A stretch of DNA of 64,000 nucleotides. It comes from Macropodus opercularis. Taxonomy: Eukaryota; Chordata; Actinopteri; Anabantiformes; Osphronemidae. Numbering within the stretch: position 1 is the first letter of the stretch; the number at the start of each line of letters is the position of its first letter. The position numbers and the translations under genes were made by a program. Location: assembly GCA_030770545.1 (NCBI GenBank), contig CM061109.1, positions 13,500,001-13,564,000 on the forward strand, given 5' to 3'. Below, piece by piece: positions 13,101 through 28,100 of the stretch. The notes under the pieces are model-generated. The model had not been told where the DNA came from, ran no database searches, and was given only the letters and a program-made list of their open reading frames with translations.

Positions 13101-16100
13101 CTGGCGCACGTTGTACACAAACAGGAAGCAAAACGACAAATGTGATTTCTAGGTTCTCGCTCTGCATCAGTCTGCAGCGAGTTGGTCGTTGAGCTACGTG
13201 CTTATCGGACTTTTACATTTTATTCTTTTCTGTTCTTACATCGGTTAATTCTCGTCATTAGCACATTTTGCCACGTTCCACAGCGCGTTGACTCTAGAGC
13301 CTCCCGCGAGGCTTTGAGGAAATTACCTTACGTTCACGCTGCTGTTATCTTTTGAAGACGTGGAGGGTTCTTTTGTCACGACATATAGTATGCAGGACGC
13401 GTGGTGTTGGACAAAATGATTGTCAGGATTCCCAGCGATTAGATTTGCAGAGCTGGAACCTTGATTTGTGCTTCAGTGACTTCTGTCTTGGAATGAAAAT
13501 AGTCTGAGAAATATGCACAATGGTATTAATGGTAGTGAAGTTTATAGTGTATTAAATTTAAAAAACGTGCACTTTATAAAAAGATTACATATATATCGAA
13601 GGGCTCATTCATTCAAGTGTCAGAGAAAAAAAATCTTGAGAGCATCAAACTAAAGTAACGTAGCTAAGTAGAAACGAAGAGCTGCAAACAAGGGATAAAC
13701 ACGCTGAAAAGCTGGACGCCGTTGATTCAAATACTCCTCTCTCGCAGAGAGTTCATTACATTTTGCTGATAAAGCTCAGTGCAGCTGCAATTCCTCAAAG
13801 TGCAGAGCTTTTCTCTCTGTGATAGAGGAAGCCTCTTGTGTCTCCGTGTTCCACAGCTGCCTGTGCTTATAAAACCTACTGATGGATGCTCTCCTAGATG
13901 TCTTATACCAGGCTTCTTCTACAGCGTTTAAATATTACGACTGATGGAAAAGAGGCAGATTGACTCCCATTCACTTAGAGGCACACATTCTGGAAATCAC
14001 TTGGTCGTAACAACAGTTACACAAACTGTGACCAGCCATAACGTGGAAATGCTGGTTTTACACGCGTTCAATTTGGTTAAATACAATTCATAACTCAAAA
14101 TATCAATATCTCACGGACACTTTATCACCCGTAGAAATATGGTGGAACTTACTATACAACAAACAGGTTGAAACCATTTCCGTACTGTGAATATAAAGAA
14201 CCCTGAAGACTAGGGTGCTGCATTTTAAAGCTCTCTGAGTGCTTCCTTTGGCATTTGTGTGAATTCCTGTGCAATTATTACTTTTTTGGTGATTTTCCCA
14301 TTATTTTGAATTCAGAGACAAACACCATGAAAAAGGTAAAGACAAGCTGGACGCACCAAAATAGCAATACTTAATTGAATAGAAAGGAATGTTTGTAAGA
14401 TGTCTTTTATGTACAACATATTTTTGCATCAACACATTATCAGAAGTATCTGTAATTTATCAGCGAAGCCACCCTGCAATAATGACTCGAATGCAGCAGC
14501 GTAAACAACCCATTTTCTCCAGCAGACGCTCTTGTCCTCTCCTACAGGAGCTGCCCATGAAAGGCAGAGCCCCTCGCTGTCTTTGTGATTATTCAAAATA
14601 TGTAATATAACGAGGCACGCAGCTCTCTGGGCTCTCACGGCTGCATGAGAGGAATACGCCTAACGCCAGAAGGAGGAGTTTGAATTTCGCTGTCAAACAC
14701 AAGTTGGGCCACTGGAGGGAAACGCTTCAGAACTTCTCGAATCCTCGTCTCCAGCTGAATGGTCTAGAAAGAGGCTTCGCTAAGCAATGTAATGGCTGCC
14801 GAGGGAGGAGAGAGTTCATGTTTCATGTTGTGTAAGTTTACAAATTTAAGCAGCCTTCCAACAATACGACTGACATCATCTGGCGTGAGTAATAACCGTG
14901 TGAGTCAGTAAATCCAACAAAGATCAATTGTGCACGAAGGACTACATTAATATTCTGTTTGGCTACACGGCACTATGGCTGTCATGGTCAGAAGAGGGCC
15001 AACAATTGATTAGCAATTAAGGCCCCTGGCTCTTCAGTGAGCAAGATAGGAAATAATCCCATGTGCCAGCCATTGTTTTATCAGATGTCCCTGAGCAGTT
15101 AGGAAATGTGTTATGGTAAAACAATGAGCATACTTAGACACGCCTCCCTCTCTCGCTCATATATGCTACGTTAACATGTAAATACATATATATTTAGATC
15201 TTAGTGTAGTTATTAATAAACCGGTTGCTCCTCTCTCACATTCATGCAGCTGTACTGTTTGATTCTGTTGTAGATGTTCCCGTCTGCCTGCTCATGTGGT
15301 CCTGGCACCGTCGAGACTGTGCCCTCTCGCTGTGACACACAGGCTGTTGTGTCAGGTACATGTATGCGTGGGCTGGCCAGCTACTGTCAGCTACAGGAAC
15401 ACTCATCACAAACTCTGCATAAAGAGAAGGAAATAAACACGTACACTGTCTACGAGCAGGTGGGCGTCCACAGACGGGCGTCGTCTAGATGGTAGCGAGC
15501 ATCTAAATGAATTAACAACACTGTATTGTGGATCTTCTGGCTTTGTACCAAGGCTGACACAACTGTTTTGGGAGGATTGAGAGAACGCGAAGCCGAATCC
15601 TAATAATAGAAGAATAATGTCTAAGCATGTAAATGCAGTATATTTTACCTTTTTGATGTTCCAACCACACAACTTTATATACTCAAATTCAATTATTGGC
15701 ATATCTATACAGGTGAAATTTAAATCTAGCAATCAATATTGCATATTTCCCGAGCGGGTGGTCAGTGGAGACCCTCAGCAGACACAAAGCCTGCCGACAG
15801 CAAAGGACTGTGGAGCTGAAACCTGCATATGGCATCTGCTTTGATGCTGATGAAATTATGGAAAGTGGCAGGAAACCCCAAGAGGAAGAGGGGAGCCTGG
15901 AGTTATGCGTCTAAGTGCTGCTGGACAAACCCCATTTCCTCCCTCACAGGAGTTCTCCATATGACATTCACTGGCCCGACGGTGGCTGATCAAAATAACG
16001 CTTATTTATTTATGCGCGCTTCCAGGAATCACATGTGGGTTACAGACGTCTATATTCCAGGAAAAAAATATGACAGACATCATCCAGGAATTGTGTGACA

Positions 16101-19100
16101 TTGACTTTGAGAGTTGCTTACTGTAACTCAATAGCATTTGTTTCTTATAATATGTTTGTTTGAAGCCGAGGCATTGACTACTGGGTATTATATTGCACTA
16201 TTAATCACTCAAATATATCATTTGTTGTTGATATTTGATATGTGCACATCAGATTGGCCAACGTGAACATTTAAGCTTTGAGCCTCCGCTTTCAAACTAT
16301 TTATTTGAATTCGGTTTCATTAACTGAATGATTATGGGAGGTTTGCACTTGAAAGAACACAGTGAGAAGCAGCATCTAGTCGGACAACAAAATGACGGCA
16401 ACATACAAATCCAACAAACAGCTAAATGTAAATGTGCTGGACACTGTGTGCTGTCGTAGATGACGCACAACGTGATCCCGTTATTATTACTTATTGTTGT
16501 TGCAGCTCTGTGTTATTTGGTTTCTGTGGTAGCTCTAACACAAGCAACTGTGTCACTTCACCCTGCGACGATATAACAATTTCAACTCAATTTCAGTTTT
16601 TAATTCAAGATCCATCGTCTGTAGGTTTGTTTGTTTTTTACTTTAATAGAGGTCATCGCAATTTAAGTTTATTCAGGAAAAAAGCAGGATAAAAGGTTCA
16701 TTACTGGTGTTTATGCACCTTTCTCCATGAAGCAAGAAGCCTGTATTTTGCTAGTGTACATTGAATCTATGTAATAGGTACCAACTAAATTGTGTATTAA
16801 TCATACCGAACGCGATCTATATACTGTTAAATTAATAACCTTGAATTCATTATTAAATAAAAAACTCAAGGCTTCAAATATTGGACATACAATAGAGCTT
16901 TATAAAGGTATTGTATATATATTATGCAGTTTAAATTTTAACATGTTTTGGCTTATACAGATTTAATAACCACATCTTTTATGCTTTCTCCTTTTCTTTC
17001 TCCTGTAAAGACCTTTGAACTTCTGGAGCAGCATTAATAATACGTACAGTTATTCTGACACAGCTGAATTACTCATAGCATACTCGAGTAAAGGACGTCA
17101 TAGTTTGGTGGCTACAAAAACATGCTACTGATCTGCACTAACATGTTACTGAAGACTAAGAGAATTCAGATGAAGTGAAAGTATCTGAGTGAGAATGATC
17201 CTAATGAATTGTTTGACAGCGCTGACAGGTGGCTTTACTTCATTTTCACCTCCACCTCACTTCACCATGGCCCACGGTGATGAGCTGCTGCTTCCCACAC
17301 AGTGTAATGTTGGGAGCTGGAGGGATTATTATTTCTCATTAAAGCGTAACGAGAAGGAGCTGACTCCATAGAGAACGCTACCTAGCGGGAGAGGTAGACG
17401 GAGGCTTCGTTCGGTAATGAGTACATCCCTCCATAGCAAAGGCTCCGTTTTTGTGTGGTGGTCAAACAGTCGCCGTGGGGCTAAGACAAGATCACACACA
17501 GCACACGACCACCAAACAGCCTTAATAATGCAGAGTTGGGCTCTGTACTGCTGTTTAAGCTGTCAATCTGCTGTGCAAGAAGCCATGTTTGTCTAATCCA
17601 ACACGAGGGTTTTCTACTCCAAGGCATGCTAATGAGATTTTCACATCTCGTCTCATCTCGGGGGAGGACACCTACAGCCAACCTTCCAATTACCACATAT
17701 AGTCTAAATCCCGGCATTTTGCTTTTAGCAACATGTTGTTTTTCCCTATAGTGGTTGACCATTACACAAATAAGACAAACAAAATAAACTTCAACCCAAC
17801 TTCAGAGAAATAAATGGAGAAAAGCAGACTCACCATCAAACCTTTGATGCCTGGAAGTGAAGGTGCTTCTCAACTCGTGACTCATTTCATCTACAAGATT
17901 CTCAAAGTCTTGTTTGCTCTGTTGGCCAAATTTGTCTTCCATCTCCTGGGTGCAGCACGTGTTTCCCTGAGGACACACACGGAGATGTTCACCTGCAAAA
18001 CAAATGAAACAAAGCGTTTGTTACCACACCACAAAATTAGCAACGGCTGCTGACAGTTTTAGCGCAGCAACAGGTCATTAACATATCTTTTCGAAAGCGA
18101 TTGCACCACTTTACCCTGGGCACTGAAGTAAGTTACATATACATGTAACGATATATAGACCGCCATCAATATTACATGTGTAATTAGGTGTTCATAAACC
18201 ACATGTCAGTGAATTACGGCCACTGCGCTCTCCGTGCTGTATCTCACAAATCCACTGACATTTAAATTGCCAGCAGTCTAACATGAAGCCTTTGTCATTA
18301 TCCCCACATGAAAGCAGATATGCATTTCACTGCAATTTTCTCTGTACGGAAAATGAGTTCCTAATTTCAGAAAGTGACAGAGTAAAAATGGTTTGTGCTT
18401 CGCAGGATCTTTGCCATTATTGTAACTAGAGGAGGAACAATGGTGCCGTTTCTCATTCGGTCCGACGATCATTGTATCACTGACTAGGTGTTATCAAAGT
18501 TAAATCAGCGGGGAAACACATAAAGCATTTCTTTAAAATATTCCTTTGCACATTATATAATTGATGAAATGCTGAAGTGAGTCAGAAGTTAATGATCTAC
18601 ATCATTCCATTTTCTCCAAGCAGCCCTTTTCAAAGATAGCCACAGATAAGGCAGACTCATTCTGTAGCAGCATTTATTTCTTTATTTCACTGTCTAAAAC
18701 CCAGGGTGACTGTGGGAGGATGAGCACATCAGGAAGCGGAACAGAAATACAGTATAATCACAAGCTGGGTATCGAATATTTAAATATTTCTTTTGCAACT
18801 TTGCCAACATGGATCCTGTGATTTCTAGAACCCCAGCAGGAACTCGCATTCCCATCTTCTTTAAAAAAAAGGCACATTTAATGTACATCATCCTACATGA
18901 ACATCAGCTTCCAATCAGGGAAGTAGCTGTTAGTAGATGGCAGCTGTAAAACCGTCACCGCATGCAGCAACAGGCACATCGCTCAGCAGCAGGACGAGAG
19001 ATGGCTTTTACTAAGTGGGTGTCACACTGAGCCAATGAAAACATATGAGCAAATTGTTGTCTACAAACAGCCTCATGAGATAAGATTTGAAAAAGTAGGA

Positions 19101-22100
19101 CAACCACATTTGACAGTTATGTAGGAAGCCGTGTTTACACACTAACCACCTGCAGTATCAGCCTACAAGAAAACATGCACACGGACAGTACATGTTGTGG
19201 TATTTTACTCCAGCTTTCTATCGTATAACCTGAAATTATGTGACACACACATTGATACTAAAATCCCAGTGTCTATACCGAAGCATTATTATGTATCATT
19301 AATAATATTTTGTATTCTGGATTTTGTGATGAAAATACACATTGTTACTTTCAATTGGTCAAACTGAAAACATGCGTGCAACAAGGCCAGAACATAAGAG
19401 TAATGTTATGGTATAAAAATAGGCTTTTGCTATATTCAGCCATTTCCACTATTTGTCAAAAACAAAGTGGAAAAGTGGAAAACCAACCTCAAACAAACAA
19501 GAGTGAGGCTCACAGCTAAATGACACATTATTTAATAAACCTTAACATAGAGCATGACTGCATTAGTTGGCTTATACAGTATATTTACTTCCCCTAGATT
19601 TCGGATGTTCTGGTGAGTCTCGGTGAGAATAAAATATGAAAGAGTCTTTAGGTTAAAGCTTTTATGACTGTGGAGCACAGGCAAGACATACAGGCTCAAA
19701 ATCACTGGGTGAAAGACAAATGTCTACTGAAATGAAGAACAAGCTGGCAACAGGCACAGCAGAGGATGAAGCAACAGGTGTGTAGGAAGGTGCTTGGAGG
19801 GTCTGGTGAGTTAGAATAGGAAAGATTGTGTTTTTTATTCCACTGGCCAGGAAAATGGAGACCATAAAAACAGCTGCCCCATATGTGCCCTCGTGTTGTC
19901 TCTGCACCCCTCCACTGGTCACACGCCGTCTGGAAATGAACCTTGCAGTCTGGGTCAGATGTTACAAAGTCTGAGTGCAGCGTACTCATCAGACGCATCA
20001 AGAGGGAAAAACAATCCTGCTGTGTGCTCCGGCGGTCTCACCAGAGCGAACATCAAGCCTGCTGTACATCAACAGACCGTATGGGAAGGAGCTTTCGTGG
20101 GACGCCGCTACTCAAAGTGCCACGGCCACTCGCGTCAAGGTTAAAACGGCCCCGTGGCGTCAGGCGCGGCCCATCTGCCATCTGTCCACAGACCACACAC
20201 ATACAGCATCCATGTAGCATGTTAAGGCCGACATTAAAAACTGTACGAAGTCAGTGTGTGTATGTGAGCCAGCAAAAAGAATTAAAGTAATAACGGAGCA
20301 GAAATTCCTTATGTTCCTAACAATTGAAACTTAACTAAGTCACAAGTCTCAGTTGCCAGCACCATCTCTGTTCTTCTATACTGGGAACAATGAGCTGGTG
20401 CGTTGCTTGTCAGAGCCTTGGGAGCGGCGATGAACAAAAACTGCTGTGCTGTGACTAGTTGGAGGTGGGAGTCCGCCGCCAGACATTATTGGCTGAACGC
20501 AGCGGCATTGTTAACACTTCTATGGAACTCAGCAAGTTTCTCTACATACGCTGTAAACTGGCACCGACGCTGTCGATTTGCCACCGCTCGAGTACATTGG
20601 TTCAGCACATTGACGCGTAATCTTGTGTAGTCTAGTGTTAATCTGATCTCAAGTCACCTTTTTTACACGACCACTGTACTTTAAATGTACCGCACATGCA
20701 GCAAGCTCTAAGCCTTGACACAGCTCCATCTTTCAAACTGAACGAGAGTCGAAGGGGTTTTTGGAAAGACAACGGTGTCCTACAAGTAAATGTCTTGGCA
20801 CAGCACTGAGCCCGTCCTCCTGTTTCTTTACTCTCTGGGTCCATACTAAGCAAAGACTTATGCAAATGAGGTTTGTGTTTACTTGCTCATGACCTTTGTA
20901 CTTGCTCAGCTCTAGAAGGCTTCCTTAGTCCAAGCAGGGTCAAGCACAGCACCACATCATCAGCTTTACCAACAAAACTGTACTGTACTGATGTGAGCTG
21001 TGCCCCAACACTGAAATCTGTCAAAAGGGGTGTTAATTATGCGTGTGCTCGTTTATTATTACTTATGCAAGCTGTCATCATAAATCGCAATTACTTCTTG
21101 TCAATCCCATGTCTGCAATCAAATGGAGTGTCAGTCAAATCAGCTCGCTTATTATCACTGCTAATGAAGCTCTGCAGTGCTAATTAAATGCTGCAGTACC
21201 TTCTCCCTGCTGAGGTGTGCTCACATTTTACAGTGCACACCTGTCATTTATTGGTGGGATTTCAGACGAAAAAACAAAACATTTAAGGTTTTTCTTCGTC
21301 ATAAGCTTTGATGTTTCATTTTCTTTCATTAGTGGCTTTTAATTCTATTTTGAATTGTTGCCAGTGCTACTAAAAGTTTAGTCGTTTTAAAGAACTAGGA
21401 AGTAGCGAGAGCGTTCGTTCAGGGGTCTAAAAATCAAATGTGCTGCGATGATACAGACACACGCCTTCATGAAAAGCGCTGTGTTTAGAAAACCGAAGCA
21501 CGTGCATGTACATGCCTCACATGACGCTTGTGTGAGCTACTGATTGTATTGTTACATCACAGGCCATCATAACTTTTGTTGCTTCACATTTTATGTAGGC
21601 GATTTAGCAGCAAACAAATCTGCCTCCCAGAACCCCACAGCACCGGATCAGTCGGCAGCGGCGGCCTGGCAGGGGCTCGGGCTCATGTCGATTATTAGCA
21701 ATGAAAGATCAAAACACAACACGGTCAGTTTGGAGGCAATTTGGAACAACTGAGAGCAACTGAATAGGGAAACAGAGTGTTGCTTAAGGTGACACAACAT
21801 TAGCACATGTGCGTTCTCGCTGGAAGCGCTGCCATTATTCTGTTCTTATTTCACGTGCAGTCAGAATTCTGACATTTCTCCCGTTTTATGGCAAGATTTT
21901 ACACCTTTTGCCCGCTTCCTTATTACGATCTGTTCTTGGAACTGTGCATCATAAATATAATGTTTCCACCTGGACCACAACACAGCTACTCCTGCTCTGT
22001 TTGCACCTCCTCCTCCACCTCTAAGTAGAAAGCGAAAAGCTGAGTCGTGGATGAGAAGAGAAAAGACGCTGCCATTTCTCACAGAAGCTTTTAAAGGACC

Positions 22101-25100
22101 ACAGCTTTTGCTAAATGTGCCAGGTGGGTTTTTTTAAATCAAAGGTGACAATAACAGTGTTTCGTCTTATCTCCTATCGTGGATATGGACTGTCTTCATT
22201 CACTTGATGCTACTTATTAAATAATTTGATGAATAAAATGTTTCATGTATTTTGACTATCTCACTGATTTGTCCTTATAATCAATCATCTCAATGACTGG
22301 ATTCATATTTTATCCACCTTTGGGAAAAGTTCTTAAAACAGTTAACCCACACTGAGACACACAGAAGCATCCACTTAATTTTTTTACGTTTTACTCTGGT
22401 GAATAGAGTCTTAATTGCCTCCGTTGAGTGCTTAAATTACAACCTCAGAACTGTCCAAGCTTGTTCCAGTGTTGTCAGATGAGGAACAGGATCAGCCTTT
22501 AATTGCTCAGAGCTTCAGTCAATACAAATCCCAAATACAGGCGTGCTCATTTCTGTGCCAGATAGACAGCTCCAATAAAACTTTAATGTTCATGTCTTTG
22601 GGCTAAAATGAATCACTGTTTTCTTTTAATGAATAAATATTAAAATAGCTAATTTAATATAAGCTTATGTTTAGCCTCATGGATATAAACATAAAGCAAC
22701 ACTGCTGCAGGCATGCGAACACACTGCCGCCAACATCTGCATCAACAGGGCTAATGATGACGAGTGAGCGAGCAAATGCATGTAAAAACGAATTCATATA
22801 ATTATATCAAATAGAATTAGTATGGGAGGATATACTGTGTGGGTAAGTTAATAAGCAAGTCGTTTTCCGGCTCCATGATCATCATGTCTCAAAATGAGAC
22901 ACGAACAAGCTTGTTCTGTTCGATCCTAAACAGACTAAGCTTCCTCATTTTAGACCTGAACTAAATGGTGACATTCAGCTGATGGTCTATGCTTTTCATG
23001 CATCCAAGGGCCAATGCAGGTCCTGTCTCGCCTCTAATCAAAAATGCCCCCTGACTGATGGATAATCAAACTTTGACAAAGAAACAACATGTAAAACCGT
23101 ATCAGATCACCTCAAGCCACAGTGCACGCGGATGGAACTGCACATGAAGATCAGCGCTGATCCATCATGGCGCTGTGAGTTCCACGCAGTCTTTCCTTCC
23201 CACTTTTAATAATGTCTCAGGAGGGTTTTGTGTACGGAATAGCCAAGTTTCTCACTCAAGTCTGAACTGCCATCAATCAAAATCGAATGACATTATTCCT
23301 ATCACATTTTAGGTCATGTCAGAAGTCATAATGAAAGGCATGCTCATGTTTTAAATAACTGGGGGATGCTGATGCAGAGGAGTATATGTCCTTGGGTGAA
23401 TGAGGACAGGTTCAAGAGGAAATGAATTCTCACTGACATAAAACAGACTACAATAAAAGCAGCGCAGTACAATAGCATGATGGTATTCTTCATCCTCAGG
23501 AGAGTCGGCGTGAAGGGAAAAGGGACGGGAATAAAGATGTTGGAACAGTTTCATACTCCTAGCAAATGTGTCAGTATTTTTTTCCTCCAATATGTCAAGA
23601 TATTGCACTGCAACATGCCATGTGCAAGGCTGCACGCCTGATAAAACTGCCAAGTGTTTACTCAACGGTCCGCTATTTCATATTGAAATTTTTTTAAATG
23701 CACTACAGTAAGTCCCTTTGAGGGGAGAAATATAAATGCATAACTGCTCTCTGTCACCATAGGAGAAATATTTTTTTAGAGGCTTTGAAGAAATTGTGGT
23801 GGAGGAATAGGTTTTCCAGACAATAGCCTGTATTTTGATTTGATGTCACGTCTCACAACTAAAGCGGTTGATACTTGCTCCCCAGGGGTGAAGTATAATC
23901 CTCGACAATCTGGACCAAGAAGTACAAGAATTTTAGATTAATTCCTTATTTTATGCTACGAAACTTAAATGTTAATAACCATTTAACCGTAATCGATTTT
24001 ATCCAAAACATAAAAGTGCAGTCAGTCTCTAAACATAATGCAGTTATGCTGAACGTATGGGTGTCCTTTTATATGTGCAGCACATTCAGGAGTGTCAAGG
24101 GCAGCATGTGTAGCATATGCAGCACTATGTCTGATATTTATTAAGAAGCACGTAATCGAAAGCCTAATAGAGGAACAGTGTGAGGAGGCCCGTGTGGATA
24201 TTGGATCCCCATGGGCAGCACACCTAGAGACCTCTGAGAATTGGATGGGAGCAGGCCAGACACGCTGCTCTGCATCAGCGTGCTAAGTGGAGCATGGCAG
24301 AGGACGGCACTACAGGTAGCAGCTGGCGGCTCCTGGGCCGCGTGTCCTGCACTGATCATTAGCTTTCACTCAGCATTTACAGCTTAGTTTACCGTTATTG
24401 GCTCTGATGCCAAGTGACCTCTACTCGGCTCTACTCTGCTCAGCTGCAACGAAGAAGGCACATCTCACCTGCACATCACACGCTGCAGCTCCCCGTGGCA
24501 TGTGAAACAGATCACACTGAACCATACCCAGGACCAGCGCGAAGGCAAAACTCCCCCCAGTCGCACATCATGTCTAGTCAGACAATGTCAACAAGACGGG
24601 AGTGGCTGATGCGTGGCTAAAGATAGATCCAACGACAGCAACCAGGCATTTGAGGAGGCTTTGTTTCAAGATGCCGGGTTTTGACAGGCAGATGAGGTGT
24701 CGAGAAAAAGTACCAGCTATACATCACAGCCAGGAGCTAAAATTTGATCCTCATATCAATGAAGAAACACACACTGATCCTTAGGAATGTTTTCTGAAAT
24801 TCGGTGACGATGCATAGCTGCAGTGGAAAGAGATGACAACATTTAAACTACTGGAAAGTGTGTAAACCATCCTAATAATAATTAAAAGAAAAAGAGTCTG
24901 CCTCATACATAACTGAGGAAATTGTAGGTCTGAAAGGAAGATGACGTGGAAAGAGTTTAAACTAAAGTTTAAAAAAATAGCATCGGTGATAAAAAATATG
25001 TCAGGTTCTTAAATTAGGAGTGAAGAAGCTCATTCAGTGGCTCCAGGTTAGGATTTAATTGGACAGTTGTTGACAGGAACTAATAGATCAAAATAGCATC

Positions 25101-28100
25101 TATTCAATCTCTTGATGACAACTGGAGCACTCATTCTTTCACATTTCAAATGATTCTTAAACCATTAAACGGCTATTGCCACGCCGTCTCTGGAGAATAA
25201 CTTCAACCCATTTCCTTGTTTTTCACAGTAGATTTATCTTGAATGAATTTGACAAACATTAATTCTTCATGGCTGTGTTTGCAGCGTCGTTTCTCTAGTA
25301 ACCTTCTGTACTTAGTGTTTGGCAAGCTTCAAAAATTCAGCGTCTCCATTGTTGTTTTCATACTTAATTTAATCAGGAAGAAAACATTTCTGCAAATGTC
25401 TGAATATTGACAAGTAAACAGCTGTAATTTAGCCCAAAAAATAAAATAAACAGCGTTGTTGATAACTGTCAAATAAGATTGCTTCTGGTTACAATATGTG
25501 TAAAAGGCTGTGTTAAAATTTCAGCATTCAGGGTTATGAGCAACAAAAAGCTGGACATAAACCCTGCTGGAGGCCACAAACAAAAATAAACACAACTGGG
25601 GTCAGAGGTTAAAAATTGTTTGTTTTTTTTCCGAATGTGTGCTTTCTTTTTTCCTAAGCAAAACCAAACACATCTGAGGGCATCTTCCTTCCTAGAGCTG
25701 AAATAAAAACTGTTGTAAATAATATACCGTAGGTGACAGAGTAGTAGAATAACAAATACAATTTCAGAGCTTTTTGGAAGTTATCATGGGAAAAGCTACA
25801 GTGCAGCTCACATACAGCAGAAAGATAATATAAGGATCATTATCCAATTAGCACCTACACTTTGGTAAAAATGTCTTTCAGTGCAATGCAACCTCAAAAT
25901 AATGACTCAGGAACATTGATAAACAAAACCTCCATCGGAGCAATGTGTTCCTGGGAGGTTCATCATAATGGACCCTGTGACTCATTGTACTTGTCTGTAC
26001 TTATGCACCAAACACTATTTGAGAGGATCCAGCTTTTTAGCAGTCTCAGTGGGACGTTGGGAAGGACGCCACCTGGGAGTTTCAGCTGTGTTCGAAGACT
26101 TCAATGGCTTCTCTTTGCGAGGAAAAGCCTGCCTGATCTAAACCAGGCTTGTTATTGAACTAGTTACGTATTGATCGTATTCGTGGTGGCGTCAGATCTG
26201 TGGCCATACAGTTTGTCTCCAGGTTCAACACGAAGCGGTCAAAACCAAATGTATGGGACCCGGGTCGTGTGCTGGAAAACTGTACAGTAGGCGTCTCTAA
26301 GCTCGCACCTCTGATCACGGCATCGTAAGCTTTGGTTGCTGACTTTGAACACATTGAAAATACAACCTTGACCATGTCGGTATAACATAAGCAGCTTTAA
26401 CTTCAGTAGACAGACATTGTTCGGGCATGTTATTGTGATACTCCTGGACTCTAGGCTTTCCAGGCATCTCCAACTATTGGGAGATCAGGATATGGACCCA
26501 GAACGTGCATATGGAGCATCATGTGGGGGCTGGTTTCCAAGGACAGGCCTGTCTAGACGACTTTGTTTAGCCTTGCATCAAATTGGGATAAGTGGCAGAA
26601 AATGGGAGGATGACTGGGAGAGTTTCTCTGGCCTAAACACCCTGAAAACTAATTTCTCCATATCATTAGATATTCTTGACTAAATTAGCAACGGCTGAGG
26701 CTGACGTTAAGAAAAATCTGACTTTGATGTGATGATGTGTATTCATAGGATTCCACTTCTCATACTCTGAAACTGAGTGAGGCCCTTTAATGAAGGGCCG
26801 GTGCTAAATGACGTGGATGTATTGTAATTGATACACCACTGGCTTCCATATAAATATCCCAAACACTGAACTTTATTCAGCCATTATGCAACATGAACGT
26901 GAAATAAATAGTCAAACTTTGCGATGCTTAAGCTTCTTTAGACGCTTGGAGTCTTGGGTTTATCTGCTTCCACTGATACAACCCGTAAACACTTGCAGGA
27001 CACAGTGTTTCCTACAGCTCTCAGGAGGAACACCCGCAGAGACGGACCATCATGAGGCCATTTTGGAATTCATGAGCATGATTGATGACACGGGGACGGA
27101 GGCTGTGTTTGAGAAATCCTCTCTGCAGAGGGAGAAATTATTTGTTCAGATTCGTCTTTCCTCATAGTCACTTTGTCTGTTTCTCAGTGGGACACGTTCG
27201 CATTAGATTACGCAGCAAAATACTTGCTGAAATACCAACTGTTAACAGTCCCATAAGCACAATGAAGCTCTAGTTCATGACAAATATTCATACATATTTT
27301 TAATCTATATAAGAGAAACGCAAACATGCAGTAAACTTGCTACACTATCCATCTAGGACTTCAGTCCTAACTCTGTCAGGAAGGTCACGATAGTCTGACA
27401 ATACATCACAGCGATCCTGACGTATGCTACAGGGCCTAACAAAGTCACTTGGCCATTTCCTCTGCAGGCACTTTCATTTAGCACCTTTTAATCCTCCTCA
27501 TCGCATTATATGACAGTAGAGAACCTGGGAGCATTACATGCTTGAGCAGAGATCATTTGCCTCGTTGTGCACACGGCCAAGGACCACATAAAATACCAGC
27601 AATGTTATTTCTGTCTCATCTCCATCTCCTGGCTGGGAGTAAACAGAGCTGTATGTCAAATGATTGCACGATACAATATGATATTCAAAGAAGCTCCATT
27701 CAACGCAGCGGCCTGACTGCATTTACTATTCATATCGTTCCATCCTGTCTCTCTGTCTGATCTCAGCCAACAGCCGTGATTGCAGGTCAGGAAAAAAAAA
27801 AACCATGTGCCTTGAAAACATCTAACTGACAGAGACCTTGAAACATATGCAAACAACGTCACAGCAGTCCTTCATCACTTTTATTCAACCTAAGAAAATA
27901 AAAGACGCAACCTAATCCACCAAGTGCAAATGGAAACCGGAGCAATGAATGAAAGTCAAATTAAATAATTATACATTTAAAAACAAGATGTAGTGGAGCA
28001 GAACATGGCCCCAATTTATGTGCATATTCTTTGATATAATGTCTCTGTTACAGCCATCACAAATACAGTACAGCACACTTACAAACCGTGTGAGTTAGCC

